From the NCBI RefSeq assembly GCF_965229915.1, contig NZ_CBDDJZ010000001.1, positions 1,674,001-1,738,000 on the forward strand: a DNA stretch of 64,000 bases, written 5' to 3'. The notes below the pieces were generated by a model. The model saw nothing but the letters and a program-made list of their open reading frames with translations. It was not told the DNA's origin and searched no databases. Below, piece after piece: positions 1 to 9,292 of this stretch (position 1 is its first letter; each line of letters starts with the position of its first letter). Made by a program: the position numbers and the translations under genes. The stretch comes from Marinoscillum sp965229915 (lineage in GTDB: Bacteria; Bacteroidota; Bacteroidia; Cytophagales; Cyclobacteriaceae).

Positions 1-2225
1 AACTGTGGATTCCTACGGAGAACATTTAGCAGTATATCGTCTACAGTTTTGAATCCCAGCGCATATATCCGTTTTCTGTCAATGATTCCGTTGATTCCAC
101 ACAGAATCATTTCTACCAGGGCTTCATCAGAAGCACTTGTTTTGGACTCGGGTTCTAAAGCATTTGGAGACTCATCCGACAAAGCGATGCGGTATTTGTC
201 CATCATCAGTTGTGCATGTCTGGCAAGGATGGCGTTTCCGCTTGCATCTGCCAATTCATGAATGGCTCTCACTAGCTGATTAAAATCCACTCCATAGCGT
301 CCCGACAGTCCGATCAATGCCGATTCTGCATCTTTTGGAGAGCTGCTAGTCAAGCCAAAAGCAAAATGAAGCATCAATTCTTTCAGCAATACCCGAATGG
401 TTCTGCCATTGATCAGGTCACTCTTGGCAATATTATCCAGCGATCTAAAGGTATCTGACCAGCTTTGATGCCCTGAAAAAGGCATCTGATTGATCATTTT
501 GGAACATACCTCGCTACTAAGTGCTTTTGCGATGCTTTGGGAAAAGCTGACCCGCTGCATGCTTCTTCTCATAAACTGAGCAAAGTAGGACGTATCTTCC
601 TTGGCCATAAATAAAATGAGATCCTCCACAGATAGAATCCCTTCATTTTGCAAAACAGGATGCACCTTGCCGGAGCAAACGCTCTCAACAAGCCACTCTG
701 GGTCAAAGGCTTTGATATCTATGCGCTCACGTATATTCTCAATCCCTTTAACATCCTCTTTGTAAATCTGCTCCACCAACTGAAATGCCACAGTAAACGA
801 GCCACTTCCAGCCAGTAACTCCATCGCCTGGAACAAACTGGTCAGCAAGGATTCATACGATACCCCAAAATGCTTTGCAGTGTTGGTGACCAGTTTCTTG
901 ATAAAGACTTTATGGTTGAAGCTGCCACCATGATTTTCTATCAAAATGACCATAATCAAACTCCAGATGGTCTTTGGAAAATCTTCTCTGGAGTGATGAA
1001 CTATCTCCTGCTCATCCTGTGCATCTACTATCAGTTGGTGATATTGGATAATCTGCCTATCGTTAGTCGGCTGCAAAAGGCTAATCAAACCATGGATGGA
1101 GCGCTCATCCAGAGGCTTCAAAAATGAATGGAGTTTTGAAGGTGAATTGACCAGCAGAAGAAGCAGCTGCATTAAAACCTTGGGACGAGTGCTCAAACTA
1201 TGAGCTACCACCTGATCTAAAGAATACCTGGATGGAATCCCCGATTCCACTGTCCATTCATCAGCTTCCAAAAAATGCAACAGATCTCCAGCCGTATATT
1301 TCAGATTTACTTCAGGCTTATCCTTACGGATGCTATCCTCACCTTCTTTATCCAATACCTGATGGTCACGCCAAATCTCATAGAGCAGCATGGAAAGCTC
1401 TCCCTTTAACCCATTGGGTGCAAACTGCTGATAGGACTCATTCAGCAGAGACAGTATCGTCTGGAAACTGACATTGTAATGTGAACTAATCTGGTGCAAT
1501 GTGCTGCTCAGAAACGCTCGAGTGTTGAAGTAAGAGCCACGCTCCTCGTACAGGTAATTGAAGATGAATTCCCACAGACTCTTGGCCAACTCATTGTCAC
1601 CCGCCTTGATCACATCAGTATGCTTTTGGGTAGCCATCCAGTCATGGTGATACTGGATAATGGTATCTGCTTGAGAAGGCTCTACCTCTTTGACCAGAAG
1701 GTGTATGGTTTTATCTTCTAACTGCCGGATCAGTCTCGTTCTGGCAACGCCTGATTTGAGTAGGCTATCTACTTCTTTGATAAAAACCTCTTTGTTGGTT
1801 TTAAGAGACTGTACAAAGATTTCATCAAATGTCGTCCATCGGGTTTCATTGTAGTTCCAGGGCATGTATCCTTTGACCAGAAAATGTCGGATCATTTGTA
1901 GCATGCTATCAATCGAACCTTCCTGCTGCTCACTGTCAGGTCCCACGTCCATCTTGATGATCAGCTGCTTTAACAATTCCTCTTCATAGATCACGGGTAG
2001 GCTTTTCAGGTATTTGGTGTATGGTATGTCTCCCAGATCCACCTCCAATCGATTGATCACACTTAGGGTCTGCCTGTCAAATCTGGACAGGCACCTGTCA
2101 GTGATTTCAGCCAGTTCATTTCTTATTAGATCAGACAGCTCCTTTTGAAACTCCAGGCTCTTCTCTTCCAAGAAAAAACCAATTTCAAAAATTTGACTCT
2201 TGATTATATGGTCTGAAGGTTTCAT
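1..2225 (-). CDS. eCIS tape-measure protein, N-terminal part (3' end outside window)
   Basis: An uninterrupted minus-strand reading frame starts with ATG at 2225-2223 and stays open to the window edge, giving at least 741 residues with no stop. The first 70 residues fit the N-terminal pattern of contractile-injection-system tape-measure proteins: an amphipathic helix rich in E, K and L, then NRLEVDLGDI at about residues 58-67, the family's 'ridxLeldLGxi' signature. The rest is helical and repetitive, with recurring IIQYHH/IIQYHQ-like segments, as expected for an elongated protein in the tube lumen. In phages and AFP the tape measure sets tail length. The ATG overlaps the stop of the upstream baseplate gene as ATGA, so the two are translationally coupled. 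The C-terminus and final length cannot be seen. The family assignment is by signature and position. Confidence 0.8.
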   Translation of the reverse strand, partial: MKPSDHIIKSQIFEIGFFLEEKSLEFQKELSDLIRNELAEITDRCLSRFDRQTLSVINRLEVDLGDIPYTKYLKSLPVIYEEELLKQLIIKMDVGPDSEQQEGSIDSMLQMIRHFLVKGYMPWNYNETRWTTFDEIFVQSLKTNKEVFIKEVDSLLKSGVARTRLIRQLEDKTIHLLVKEVEPSQADTIIQYHHDWMATQKHTDVIKAGDNELAKSLWEFIFNYLYEERGSYFNTRAFLSSTLHQISSHYNVSFQTILSLLNESYQQFAPNGLKGELSMLLYEIWRDHQVLDKEGEDSIRKDKPEVNLKYTAGDLLHFLEADEWTVESGIPSRYSLDQVVAHSLSTRPKVLMQLLLLLVNSPSKLHSFLKPLDERSIHGLISLLQPTNDRQIIQYHQLIVDAQDEQEIVHHSREDFPKTIWSLIMVILIENHGGSFNHKVFIKKLVTNTAKHFGVSYESLLTSLFQAMELLAGSGSFTVAFQLVEQIYKEDVKGIENIRERIDIKAFDPEWLVESVCSGKVHPVLQNEGILSVEDLILFMAKEDTSYFAQFMRRSMQRVSFSQSIAKALSSEVCSKMINQMPFSGHQSWSDTFRSLDNIAKSDLINGRTIRVLLKELMLHFAFGLTSSSPKDAESALIGLSGRYGVDFNQLVRAIHELADASGNAILARHAQLMMDKYRIALSDESPNALEPESKTSASDEALVEMILCGINGIIDRKRIYALGFKTVDDILLNVLRRNPQ

Positions 2226-4825
2226 GGCTTTCTCCTTAGTTTGTCCATTCTCATCACTAGCTTGATTAGGTTAAGTTGACTCTTCTCAGCTTTTGGCCCC
2301 ATGGGCTTTCCGTTTTGTAAATGGCGAATCCCCTCCAACCAATGGTGTCTGGCACTTAGGAGTCCACCCATAACTTTTGCATTTAATGACCGAATTCGGT
2401 AATCGAGGTTCACCGGTCCTTCATTCTGGATATTTTGGAGAAATAATCTGGAAAACTCTTTCTCACGTACTCTGGTCACCCACAGCGGTAGGAAAATCAA
2501 CACCTGACCTGCAAATCCGACTTGATCAGAGGAAGGCTGATCCTCATATTTATCAGCAAGCCCGGCAGCTCTGACACTTATTTTCTGATTGGCCCACCGA
2601 TCCTTATTGGCTTCTAGCAGCCTGACCGTCTCGTTGAGGTCAAACAACTCCGTTTTCTTTCCAGCTGATTGATATCTGAAAACCAGTCTTTTGGTGCCGT
2701 TGTAAATACTCCAAATCTTCCGTGGGAGATTGGCCAGGAGCATCTGATTATCAAGCAGCACAAAACCCTTGGTCTGATGACACAAATACTCCAACATCAA
2801 CAAGTGGTAGTCAATAGTCTTGGTAGAATCTGAGTGTGTAAATGGCAACTCGAGGATTTGCTCTCCATAGTAGGAGATCAGTATGGTCTGGTCCTTACCC
2901 TTTCCAGTCACCTGGATATGTAGGTACGGATCTTTGTGATTCATGCCATTGCGCACCACATCTACTATGCCTTTGTAGTAGCTATTGAGCTGATAAACCA
3001 GATCCATTCTCCGCTCCATTCCACTAAAAAGTGGAGTTGCTTTTAAGCTTTCTTTCCGTTTGGCTTCAGGGTCTGTATGGAAGTAGGACCTGCCACTATT
3101 CTCGCTAAAAAGGGGAAACCCCTTTAGCAATCCACTCAGCACACCTACCCTTGCCATGTGGTAATCTCCATAATCCGAATTGAGCTGTAATAGGCCAGAG
3201 AGTTCATAACCCTCACCTAAAGACGCCAGTTTGTGGGAGAGCATCTGAGATCTGGATTTGACATCCTTCTCCACCTTGTTGCTCAGAGAGACCAAATCTC
3301 GGAAGTAGGAATTGTCTGGGTCATCCACGAAAAACTGCCATACCTTATGTGGATGTTCCTGAAGGTACTCATTCTGACGTTTGTAGGCATCAAATGCTTT
3401 GAGCAGGTATTTCGCTCCGGGAGAGTGATACAGTCCCTGCGGATAATGACTCTGACACAAGCTCTCTCCAGGTGCTATCTCAGATTCGTAGGAGAATAGC
3501 TTCCCGATGTTTGACAACTGACTTTGGTGATCCGCAATAACCTGCTCAAACAACATCAAATAAGCCTTGAGCTGCTTAACTTGCCCGCTCCTCGACTTGC
3601 TCAACCCATCGAAAGAGTGATGCGTGTCCAGCCCATAGCTAGAAGGAAAAAGGTTTTGAATAGAGTGGTATTCCTTTACTTTCCTATACTTTCCTTTTGG
3701 TACTTCAGGGCCCAGTTCATTTTTAAAATTGAAACTGCTGACCGCTTTTCGGTCAGTAAAGGCTTCATAGTGAGCGTTGACCCGAGCCTGATCTACCCGA
3801 TGAATGGCATGATCTCCATGCACTATCGAAAATTCTCCCTGCTGAAGGCAAACCCCAGCACTTCGGTAGTTAAAGAATGGTATTTTACCAAACGGCACCT
3901 TTAAGTTAGACTGACTTCCACTCAGTGCTACTCCAAAGGCATAAAGTGATTTGACCTCTTCTCTTTTGATCAATTCGGCCTGCAAGACATCTTTGTCCCA
4001 AACGTGTCTGAATGGCTCAAGATCTTGATCCAGAATAAAGCCATGATCCAGCCGTGGCCCATTGAGTATTTGTCCTACCTCCAATCCCGTCGCTTTCATT
4101 TCCTGATAGGTATGAAACTGAATGTACCGCGATGCATAGTTGTTGAGTTGGCAGTAAATCCAGGCAAGCACTTTCTCCACATCTGCTTCCTTGGTCAGAT
4201 AAAAAGTACCAGAGAAAGTCGATTCCAGTGGAGCCAGTATTTTGGGGTTGAGAAACAGTTCTCCCAGGTTGCGATGCCTGCACAGCAAGGCTCTGATTCC
4301 ACAGTCAATATCCTCCAGCGTGTCTCTCAACTCTGGCAAATCCTTCAGTGATTTCTTTTCACCTTGCATTTTAAGTACGGCCAGTTTTAGATCATCTGTA
4401 ACCTCATAGTCCACTTGATAGGTACCGTGAAAAGCACCATGGACTATCACAGGTTTCACCCAAACATTCTTCACACCTTCGGCTTGATCTAACAATAGTT
4501 TTCTGAAATCACCCGGAGTAACAGGATTGGAAAAAAGAATCTGACGTGCAGTGTACAAGCAATCACCGTAAGACAGTGTACCCTCTTTATTTGTAAGCAA
4601 GTCCTCTATGGGAAAGTGACTCTTATAACCCAGATCCAGCAAGGCATAACAGAGCATTTCCAGTATGGTAATGCCCGGATCAGAAGGATTGTAATTGCTC
4701 CAATTCTTTCCGGCTAAATCGCCAATAAGCTGAATCCCTTCCTTCACCATTGCATCATAGCTGAGTGCAGTGTTTTTCACTGTTTCTTTTGGAATGGTGG
4801 CGATATCAGCTGTCTGGATACTCAT
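2222..4825 (-). CDS. eCIS baseplate protein (Afp12/Pvc12-like)
   Basis: An 867-residue cytoplasmic protein without signal peptide or membrane segments. Near the N-terminus (about residues 40-68) it carries NYNPSDPGITILEMLCYALL, the 'DPGITLLE' motif typical of gp6/gp7-like baseplate wedge proteins of contractile tails. No other catalytic or binding motif was recognised. In AFP and PVC the second large baseplate gene lies directly after the gp6/J-like gene, and here it follows the 1244-aa protein with a 4-base ATGA overlap and leads by another ATGA overlap into the tape-measure gene. The inferred role is the outer wedge of the hexagonal baseplate that links the spike hub to the sheath. It could also be called a second baseplate J-like protein. 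The structural family is fairly sure, the exact Afp number less so. Confidence 0.75.
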   Translation of the reverse strand: MSIQTADIATIPKETVKNTALSYDAMVKEGIQLIGDLAGKNWSNYNPSDPGITILEMLCYALLDLGYKSHFPIEDLLTNKEGTLSYGDCLYTARQILFSNPVTPGDFRKLLLDQAEGVKNVWVKPVIVHGAFHGTYQVDYEVTDDLKLAVLKMQGEKKSLKDLPELRDTLEDIDCGIRALLCRHRNLGELFLNPKILAPLESTFSGTFYLTKEADVEKVLAWIYCQLNNYASRYIQFHTYQEMKATGLEVGQILNGPRLDHGFILDQDLEPFRHVWDKDVLQAELIKREEVKSLYAFGVALSGSQSNLKVPFGKIPFFNYRSAGVCLQQGEFSIVHGDHAIHRVDQARVNAHYEAFTDRKAVSSFNFKNELGPEVPKGKYRKVKEYHSIQNLFPSSYGLDTHHSFDGLSKSRSGQVKQLKAYLMLFEQVIADHQSQLSNIGKLFSYESEIAPGESLCQSHYPQGLYHSPGAKYLLKAFDAYKRQNEYLQEHPHKVWQFFVDDPDNSYFRDLVSLSNKVEKDVKSRSQMLSHKLASLGEGYELSGLLQLNSDYGDYHMARVGVLSGLLKGFPLFSENSGRSYFHTDPEAKRKESLKATPLFSGMERRMDLVYQLNSYYKGIVDVVRNGMNHKDPYLHIQVTGKGKDQTILISYYGEQILELPFTHSDSTKTIDYHLLMLEYLCHQTKGFVLLDNQMLLANLPRKIWSIYNGTKRLVFRYQSAGKKTELFDLNETVRLLEANKDRWANQKISVRAAGLADKYEDQPSSDQVGFAGQVLIFLPLWVTRVREKEFSRLFLQNIQNEGPVNLDYRIRSLNAKVMGGLLSARHHWLEGIRHLQNGKPMGPKAEKSQLNLIKLVMRMDKLRRKP

Positions 4826-7800
4826 GCGGTTACTTTTTCATTGTGCAGTGATCTCATGTGTTTGACCGTAGCTGACTTATTGATATCATGATTGGCCGCA
4901 CTTATGAGGATGGCCAATGGATTAGTCGGTTTGATAACCTGATCTGCTATTTGCTGACCTCCAGTCTGATCTGACTGAGTAATGAGTTTGTCACCCAGGA
5001 AAACCTGAAAATGACTAAATGAGCGGACATACGGACGTGAACTGACAAACTGTAAAAGGTGATTGATCGTCAGTTCATCTCCGGTATACGCCAGGGAGTT
5101 ATTACGAATCCATGGAGACAAATACTCTCGAATATCCTTTTGTAGTTCCCCATCCAGTTGGGTACTCATATCCAGGCTATCATACGTTACATCCACACTT
5201 ATCTTTACTTCCTCAAACTGTGCATGAAGGACCTCCAGGTTGAGGTGTGCACTTACGAGCCCTTTGAGATATTCCAATACCTGACTCAAGGTACTCGCCG
5301 GGGCGATAGGTTTGAAAAGATCCAATCCATCACTCGCTGACATGGACGGAACCAGAGCTACCTGTATAGTTCTGGGTTTTGTCAAAGAATGATTTGCAAT
5401 GACTATGACCTGATATACTTCTTGAAATCGATCAAGCACCAGGGATTTGATCGATTTGGCGGATGTACCCCGATTCTTATTGGAAATGCGCTGTGAAACA
5501 CGTCTCCTAAATCGATGCTCTGTTTCAGGCGCCTCACCGCCAAAAGTGTTAAACGGCTGAGACACTTTAGCTATAGCTGGATCAGACTGAAGAAACTTCG
5601 TAATCTTTCCAGCTGGAAGGTTGGTAATGGTGAGCCCGGCATCTTGTGAGGTGATCTTTCTGGAAGCTGAAATGGCGTTAGTGCCAATCATACTAATGAA
5701 GCAGGTATTAACCGTGTGGTCATTTGCCGATATCCTCAACCAGTAGAGATCTGAGGACATGACAGTGCACTCATTTGTAACGTTAGGATGAACCCTTACC
5801 TCAATAATTCCAGTCTTGTTGAGCCCATACGTGCTATCAAAATTGATACTGGACTTTTGCCAACCATTTATGGTTAGGCACTCAACAGTTACCTCCTCGA
5901 AATTCTCATCAATTCTAGCATCAGGCCTGTCTTTTACGCCAATAAATAAGGTCAAAGCCGACCCAGGTAATAGCTGCTTAAAGCTCAGATAAGCATATCC
6001 ACTTGCAGGAAAATGCGGGATGAATCTTACTGATGCGTTCTCCTTTGCATTGCCTTTGACGCGTGGTTTGATCTGTTGAATACCAAATGGATGGATCTGA
6101 TAAAACTGATTGACCGAATCTGTCGAGAGATCCAAGGTAGAACTGGAATTGTAGGCAATATCTACTCCTTTAATTTTGGGTAGTAGTGGCTTATTTGGAA
6201 GCGGCTCGAATTTCTTTTTCTTCCCCCAAAACCACCACCATTTCATATCCTTGGCAGCCTGAAGCGTGTTCTCAAGTGTCACCTCAGCTACCACCTGAGG
6301 ATAAATCTCGTTTCCGAATACCAGATCAGGGGATTTGAGGGAAAGAGCTACAAATCCAAAAGTCGACTTCTCGGAGTATTTCAGTGGCTGCTGTAGGGAA
6401 TAATCCGGCTGCATACTGGACAGGTCAAACTGATAGTTCAAGCTGGTAATGGTTGAATCTGGCGTTTGCTTAGTTTTTGATGCTGATTTGTTCTCCTCCG
6501 GATCATCACTTACAGGTATTTCGTTTGGCTGACCTGAAGTTGGTTGCTCCAGAGAGCCACACCAGTCTTTGATCTTACCAGTACCATTCCCTGCAAACAA
6601 TGACACATTGGTTGCGGTATCTTTCCATCCTTGCTTGGTAGTCAGCCACTGCAAGTCGCAGGTATATTCATTCTTAATCAACCGTGACTTCTGTGGGAGA
6701 AACGCTTTGATGTATTTATTATAAGCAGCATAGTACTCACGGAAGGCTACTTTATCAGGCAAATTCACCCAATTGAGTGTCAGCTCTAGTCCTTTGATGT
6801 TTTTGATGAATGATTCATAACTGCCAACTATGAGCCTATTACCCACTGCAGGGATATTGCCGAATGGACTAGCTGCGGTAGTAGTTGATAGCTTACCTGC
6901 CGGACTCTGGAGCACTGTAGCAGGAAGGCTTGTAACTGATGTACTGATGTCACACTTCTTAAACTTCAGTTGATCCAGCATATCATAGATCCCTTTGCCT
7001 TCTGGTAAGTCACCATTGCTGGCAGATTCCAAAGTAATCGATACTACCGGCCAACTGGTGCTGTATCCTTTACCGTGAAGCTTTTCATTGTAGCTGACAA
7101 GCGCTTGATTATCAAGACTGAGATGAATCAATAGTTCCAATTTACGATTGGTTTGATCCAAAGTGGCTGCTGTCTTATCTGGACTAAACCATCCTTTGCC
7201 CCCAGTTAACTTAAAGCTCAAAGAATCAGTAAAATCATTTAGGTTAGAAGTGGACTTGCTGATCTCAGCTCCATCCAATGCAAACTCTAATTTGATACAT
7301 CTGGAGCCCCCCTCCATGTAAAAATCCGGTGAGCTTAACGCAAAACCAATGGCTACAGGAGCCAATTTGATATTACTGGCGCTCTCCATCCCAAACATGG
7401 GAAAGAAATGGTTTTTACCGGTCTGCTGATCCATTACTGGAGCGGCGAATTGTGAGACTGTGCCCCCGGTAAATACATCTGCCGAACGAGTCAACGTTTT
7501 ATAATCCGATATAACCGATGAGGTGACCAGTAGGCTTCTATCCGTGTCGAATAGTATCGGATTTCCAAGGGGATCGCTGCCTCCTACCAGGGATGCCTTT
7601 TTTGGCAATAAATAAAACTCCAGATTCTTATTGATCGTGAATAATAAATATCCCTGATCTGGTGATGCAGCTGATGGTTTGAAGTCCAGCACTCTCTTGA
7701 AATGAAAATCCAGATGTTTAGACACCAGCTGATTGAGTGATTCCTGCTGATGCTTGTACAGTTTCAGGAAGGTCACCAGTAATGCGACATGAGGCTCGGT

Positions 7801-8556
7801 TTTTTGGGTGTTCAGACTCTGCTCAAACTCCAAAGCAGCTCGTTTTATGATTGCTTCGTAAAGCGTGAACAAGTTCTTAGTGGCCTGGCCCACGCCCTCC
7901 ATAAAAGAGGCGGTATTCTTCTCAAAATGATATGAATCCGCTTTTTTTAATCGGATGTTTGGAAAAGGGTTGAAGTTCCAGATGACGTCCAGCAGCTCAA
8001 AATCCTTAAACTGGTTATCAATTCTCTCTTTGTCATGGAGCGTTTTCTGCTGTATAGCCAGGTGGTAGTAGCTATACAATTCTCTCAGTACGAAACTTAG
8101 TCGTTTCCAAATGATCTCCTTCAGGTAGGCTTGAAATGAATGATCGGGATGATAACCGCTCATGGTTTGATACCATCGATTGATCCGAAAAACGGTTTTG
8201 AACCCTATTCTAAAAGACTCCCACAGAAAATCAGCCTTATCCTCTCGGTTGGTGGTGAATGTGATGGCCTTGTTAAAATCCAACATTCGCCTGTAGGCGG
8301 CCTGCTGATCACTATCAGCTACTGTCGCCAGAATAGTTAAAAGATCTGTCTTGAAGAAATCCCCCCAATCTCCTCTTTTCCGGTCATTTTCATCGTAGTA
8401 CCAAAACTGCTCTGATAGCTTGGCAATGAATGACAATAGTTCAGAAGTACCTCTACTATCCAGTTTGGTGTGACTCGGGTCCAAATAAGGATTTTCCATG
8501 CTACGCTGAGTGGCACTAGATGAGAAGCGGGCGATATGTTTCTTACCGCCCATCAA
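4822..8556 (-). CDS. eCIS baseplate J/gp6-like protein (Afp11/Pvc11-like)
   Basis: A 1244-residue protein, the largest in the operon. The C-terminal third looks like baseplate J/gp47: a PFNTFGGEAPETEHRFRRRV stretch followed by a segment with the feel of 'FPEVYQVIVIAN', then alternating alpha/beta sequence to the C-terminus. The N-terminal part is helical and contains an FWYYDENDRKRGDW stretch. The middle is rich in Ser, Thr and Lys and looks like several beta domains; it includes an acidic low-complexity linker (around residues 675-690) and an unusual WWWFWGKKKK stretch at about residues 772-781. It overlaps the gp25 gene upstream and the Afp12-like gene downstream by 4 bases each. In AFP/PVC this protein dimerises around the hub to form the main baseplate wedge. 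Identity rests on domain type, size and order. Confidence 0.8.
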   Translation of the reverse strand: MMGGKKHIARFSSSATQRSMENPYLDPSHTKLDSRGTSELLSFIAKLSEQFWYYDENDRKRGDWGDFFKTDLLTILATVADSDQQAAYRRMLDFNKAITFTTNREDKADFLWESFRIGFKTVFRINRWYQTMSGYHPDHSFQAYLKEIIWKRLSFVLRELYSYYHLAIQQKTLHDKERIDNQFKDFELLDVIWNFNPFPNIRLKKADSYHFEKNTASFMEGVGQATKNLFTLYEAIIKRAALEFEQSLNTQKTEPHVALLVTFLKLYKHQQESLNQLVSKHLDFHFKRVLDFKPSAASPDQGYLLFTINKNLEFYLLPKKASLVGGSDPLGNPILFDTDRSLLVTSSVISDYKTLTRSADVFTGGTVSQFAAPVMDQQTGKNHFFPMFGMESASNIKLAPVAIGFALSSPDFYMEGGSRCIKLEFALDGAEISKSTSNLNDFTDSLSFKLTGGKGWFSPDKTAATLDQTNRKLELLIHLSLDNQALVSYNEKLHGKGYSTSWPVVSITLESASNGDLPEGKGIYDMLDQLKFKKCDISTSVTSLPATVLQSPAGKLSTTTAASPFGNIPAVGNRLIVGSYESFIKNIKGLELTLNWVNLPDKVAFREYYAAYNKYIKAFLPQKSRLIKNEYTCDLQWLTTKQGWKDTATNVSLFAGNGTGKIKDWCGSLEQPTSGQPNEIPVSDDPEENKSASKTKQTPDSTITSLNYQFDLSSMQPDYSLQQPLKYSEKSTFGFVALSLKSPDLVFGNEIYPQVVAEVTLENTLQAAKDMKWWWFWGKKKKFEPLPNKPLLPKIKGVDIAYNSSSTLDLSTDSVNQFYQIHPFGIQQIKPRVKGNAKENASVRFIPHFPASGYAYLSFKQLLPGSALTLFIGVKDRPDARIDENFEEVTVECLTINGWQKSSINFDSTYGLNKTGIIEVRVHPNVTNECTVMSSDLYWLRISANDHTVNTCFISMIGTNAISASRKITSQDAGLTITNLPAGKITKFLQSDPAIAKVSQPFNTFGGEAPETEHRFRRRVSQRISNKNRGTSAKSIKSLVLDRFQEVYQVIVIANHSLTKPRTIQVALVPSMSASDGLDLFKPIAPASTLSQVLEYLKGLVSAHLNLEVLHAQFEEVKISVDVTYDSLDMSTQLDGELQKDIREYLSPWIRNNSLAYTGDELTINHLLQFVSSRPYVRSFSHFQVFLGDKLITQSDQTGGQQIADQVIKPTNPLAILISAANHDINKSATVKHMRSLHNEKVTA

Positions 8557-8966
8557 ATATCCAAATGTGTGCCTTCATTGATGTAAAATGGGTAGACGAA
8601 ATTGTGTCTGGAGTTGATCTTGCGTACGGTGTACTGTAAGTGAACTGACACATATCCATCTGCAGACTTGGTCATATCTATCACCAGATTGTCAACGATG
8701 ATTCGCGGCTCGTAAAGTTTGATGGCCGTGGTAAGGGCATCTTTTATCTCTATTTCCAGTAATGAGCTTTGCGCATTAAAAACGAAATTCTTGAGTCGGG
8801 TACCATAGCCCTGGTTAAAAGGACGTTCACCAAGAGTGGTGGAGAATAGCGCTCGGAGGTTTTCATTCACATTTTGAATATCCTCAGTCATTACCACGGA
8901 ATTGTAACCCTTGACAAACGTTGGGGGAAATCCCCATCCTTTTCCTATAAATGCATTTTTGTCCAT
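8553..8966 (-). CDS. gp25-like baseplate wedge protein
   Basis: A 137-residue protein of the GPW/gp25 family, the most conserved wedge component of contractile tails, T6SS (TssE) and eCIS (Afp9/Pvc9). Family features visible are NVNENLRALFSTTLGERPF (about residues 33-51), where the Asn-rich helix and the 'GER' turn match the EPR-type core motif, and a following QGYGTRLKNFVF strand-helix segment, then EIEIKDALTTAIKLYEPRI. Length is typical. It sits 12 bases after the PAAR gene and its stop overlaps the start of the 1244-aa baseplate gene (ATGA). The protein is thought to nucleate sheath assembly by mimicking the sheath handshake domain. In AFP the order is gp25 then PAAR; here it is reversed. 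Confidence 0.9.
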   Translation of the reverse strand: MDKNAFIGKGWGFPPTFVKGYNSVVMTEDIQNVNENLRALFSTTLGERPFNQGYGTRLKNFVFNAQSSLLEIEIKDALTTAIKLYEPRIIVDNLVIDMTKSADGYVSVHLQYTVRKINSRHNFVYPFYINEGTHLDI

Positions 8967-8978
8967 ATCTCTTTTTCG

Positions 8979-9278
8979 TTAGCCACCTATTTCTACATTG
9001 GGAAATCCAGTAAGAATGGTCCCTCCATGTGCTGTTTCATCCCCCATTCGCGCAGCTGGCCTGCCTTCTATCATGACTGTCGTGCTCCCTTTCACTACCG
9101 AATCTGGCGGCCCTACACACACCAGCATGTCGCCTACTACAGAGGCTGGCATACCTCCAATGATCACCGTAGGAGCACCCGGCCCCACTATGGGCCCACC
9201 ATCATGTGGAATTGGGGGAACCGACGGATCCTCCATTGGGCACTCATGCATGTCTGTAAGTCTTGCTGCAGGTGGCAT
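8979..9278 (-). CDS. PAAR-domain spike tip protein
   Basis: A 99-residue stand-alone PAAR protein. It begins MPPAARLTDMHECP, and the body is the usual series of short beta turns: GGPIVGPGAPTVIIGGMPA, VGDMLVCVGPPD, then VMIEGRPAARMGDETAHGG and GFPNVEIGG at the end. Candidate metal ligands of the pyramidal tip are His11, Cys13, Cys53 and His91-type residues (approximate positions). PAAR proteins cap the VgrG trimer and sharpen the tip that first pierces the target membrane; extended versions carry effectors, but this one has no extra domain. It lies 14 bases downstream of the VgrG gene and 12 bases upstream of gp25. Confidence 0.92.
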   Translation of the reverse strand: MPPAARLTDMHECPMEDPSVPPIPHDGGPIVGPGAPTVIIGGMPASVVGDMLVCVGPPDSVVKGSTTVMIEGRPAARMGDETAHGGTILTGFPNVEIGG

Positions 9279-9292
9279 ATTGTTTTCCTTTT

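Noticed and set aside
3524..3904. 126-codon plus-strand frame inside the Afp12-like gene
   Set aside because: It is antisense to a well-supported gene and has no recognisable protein features.
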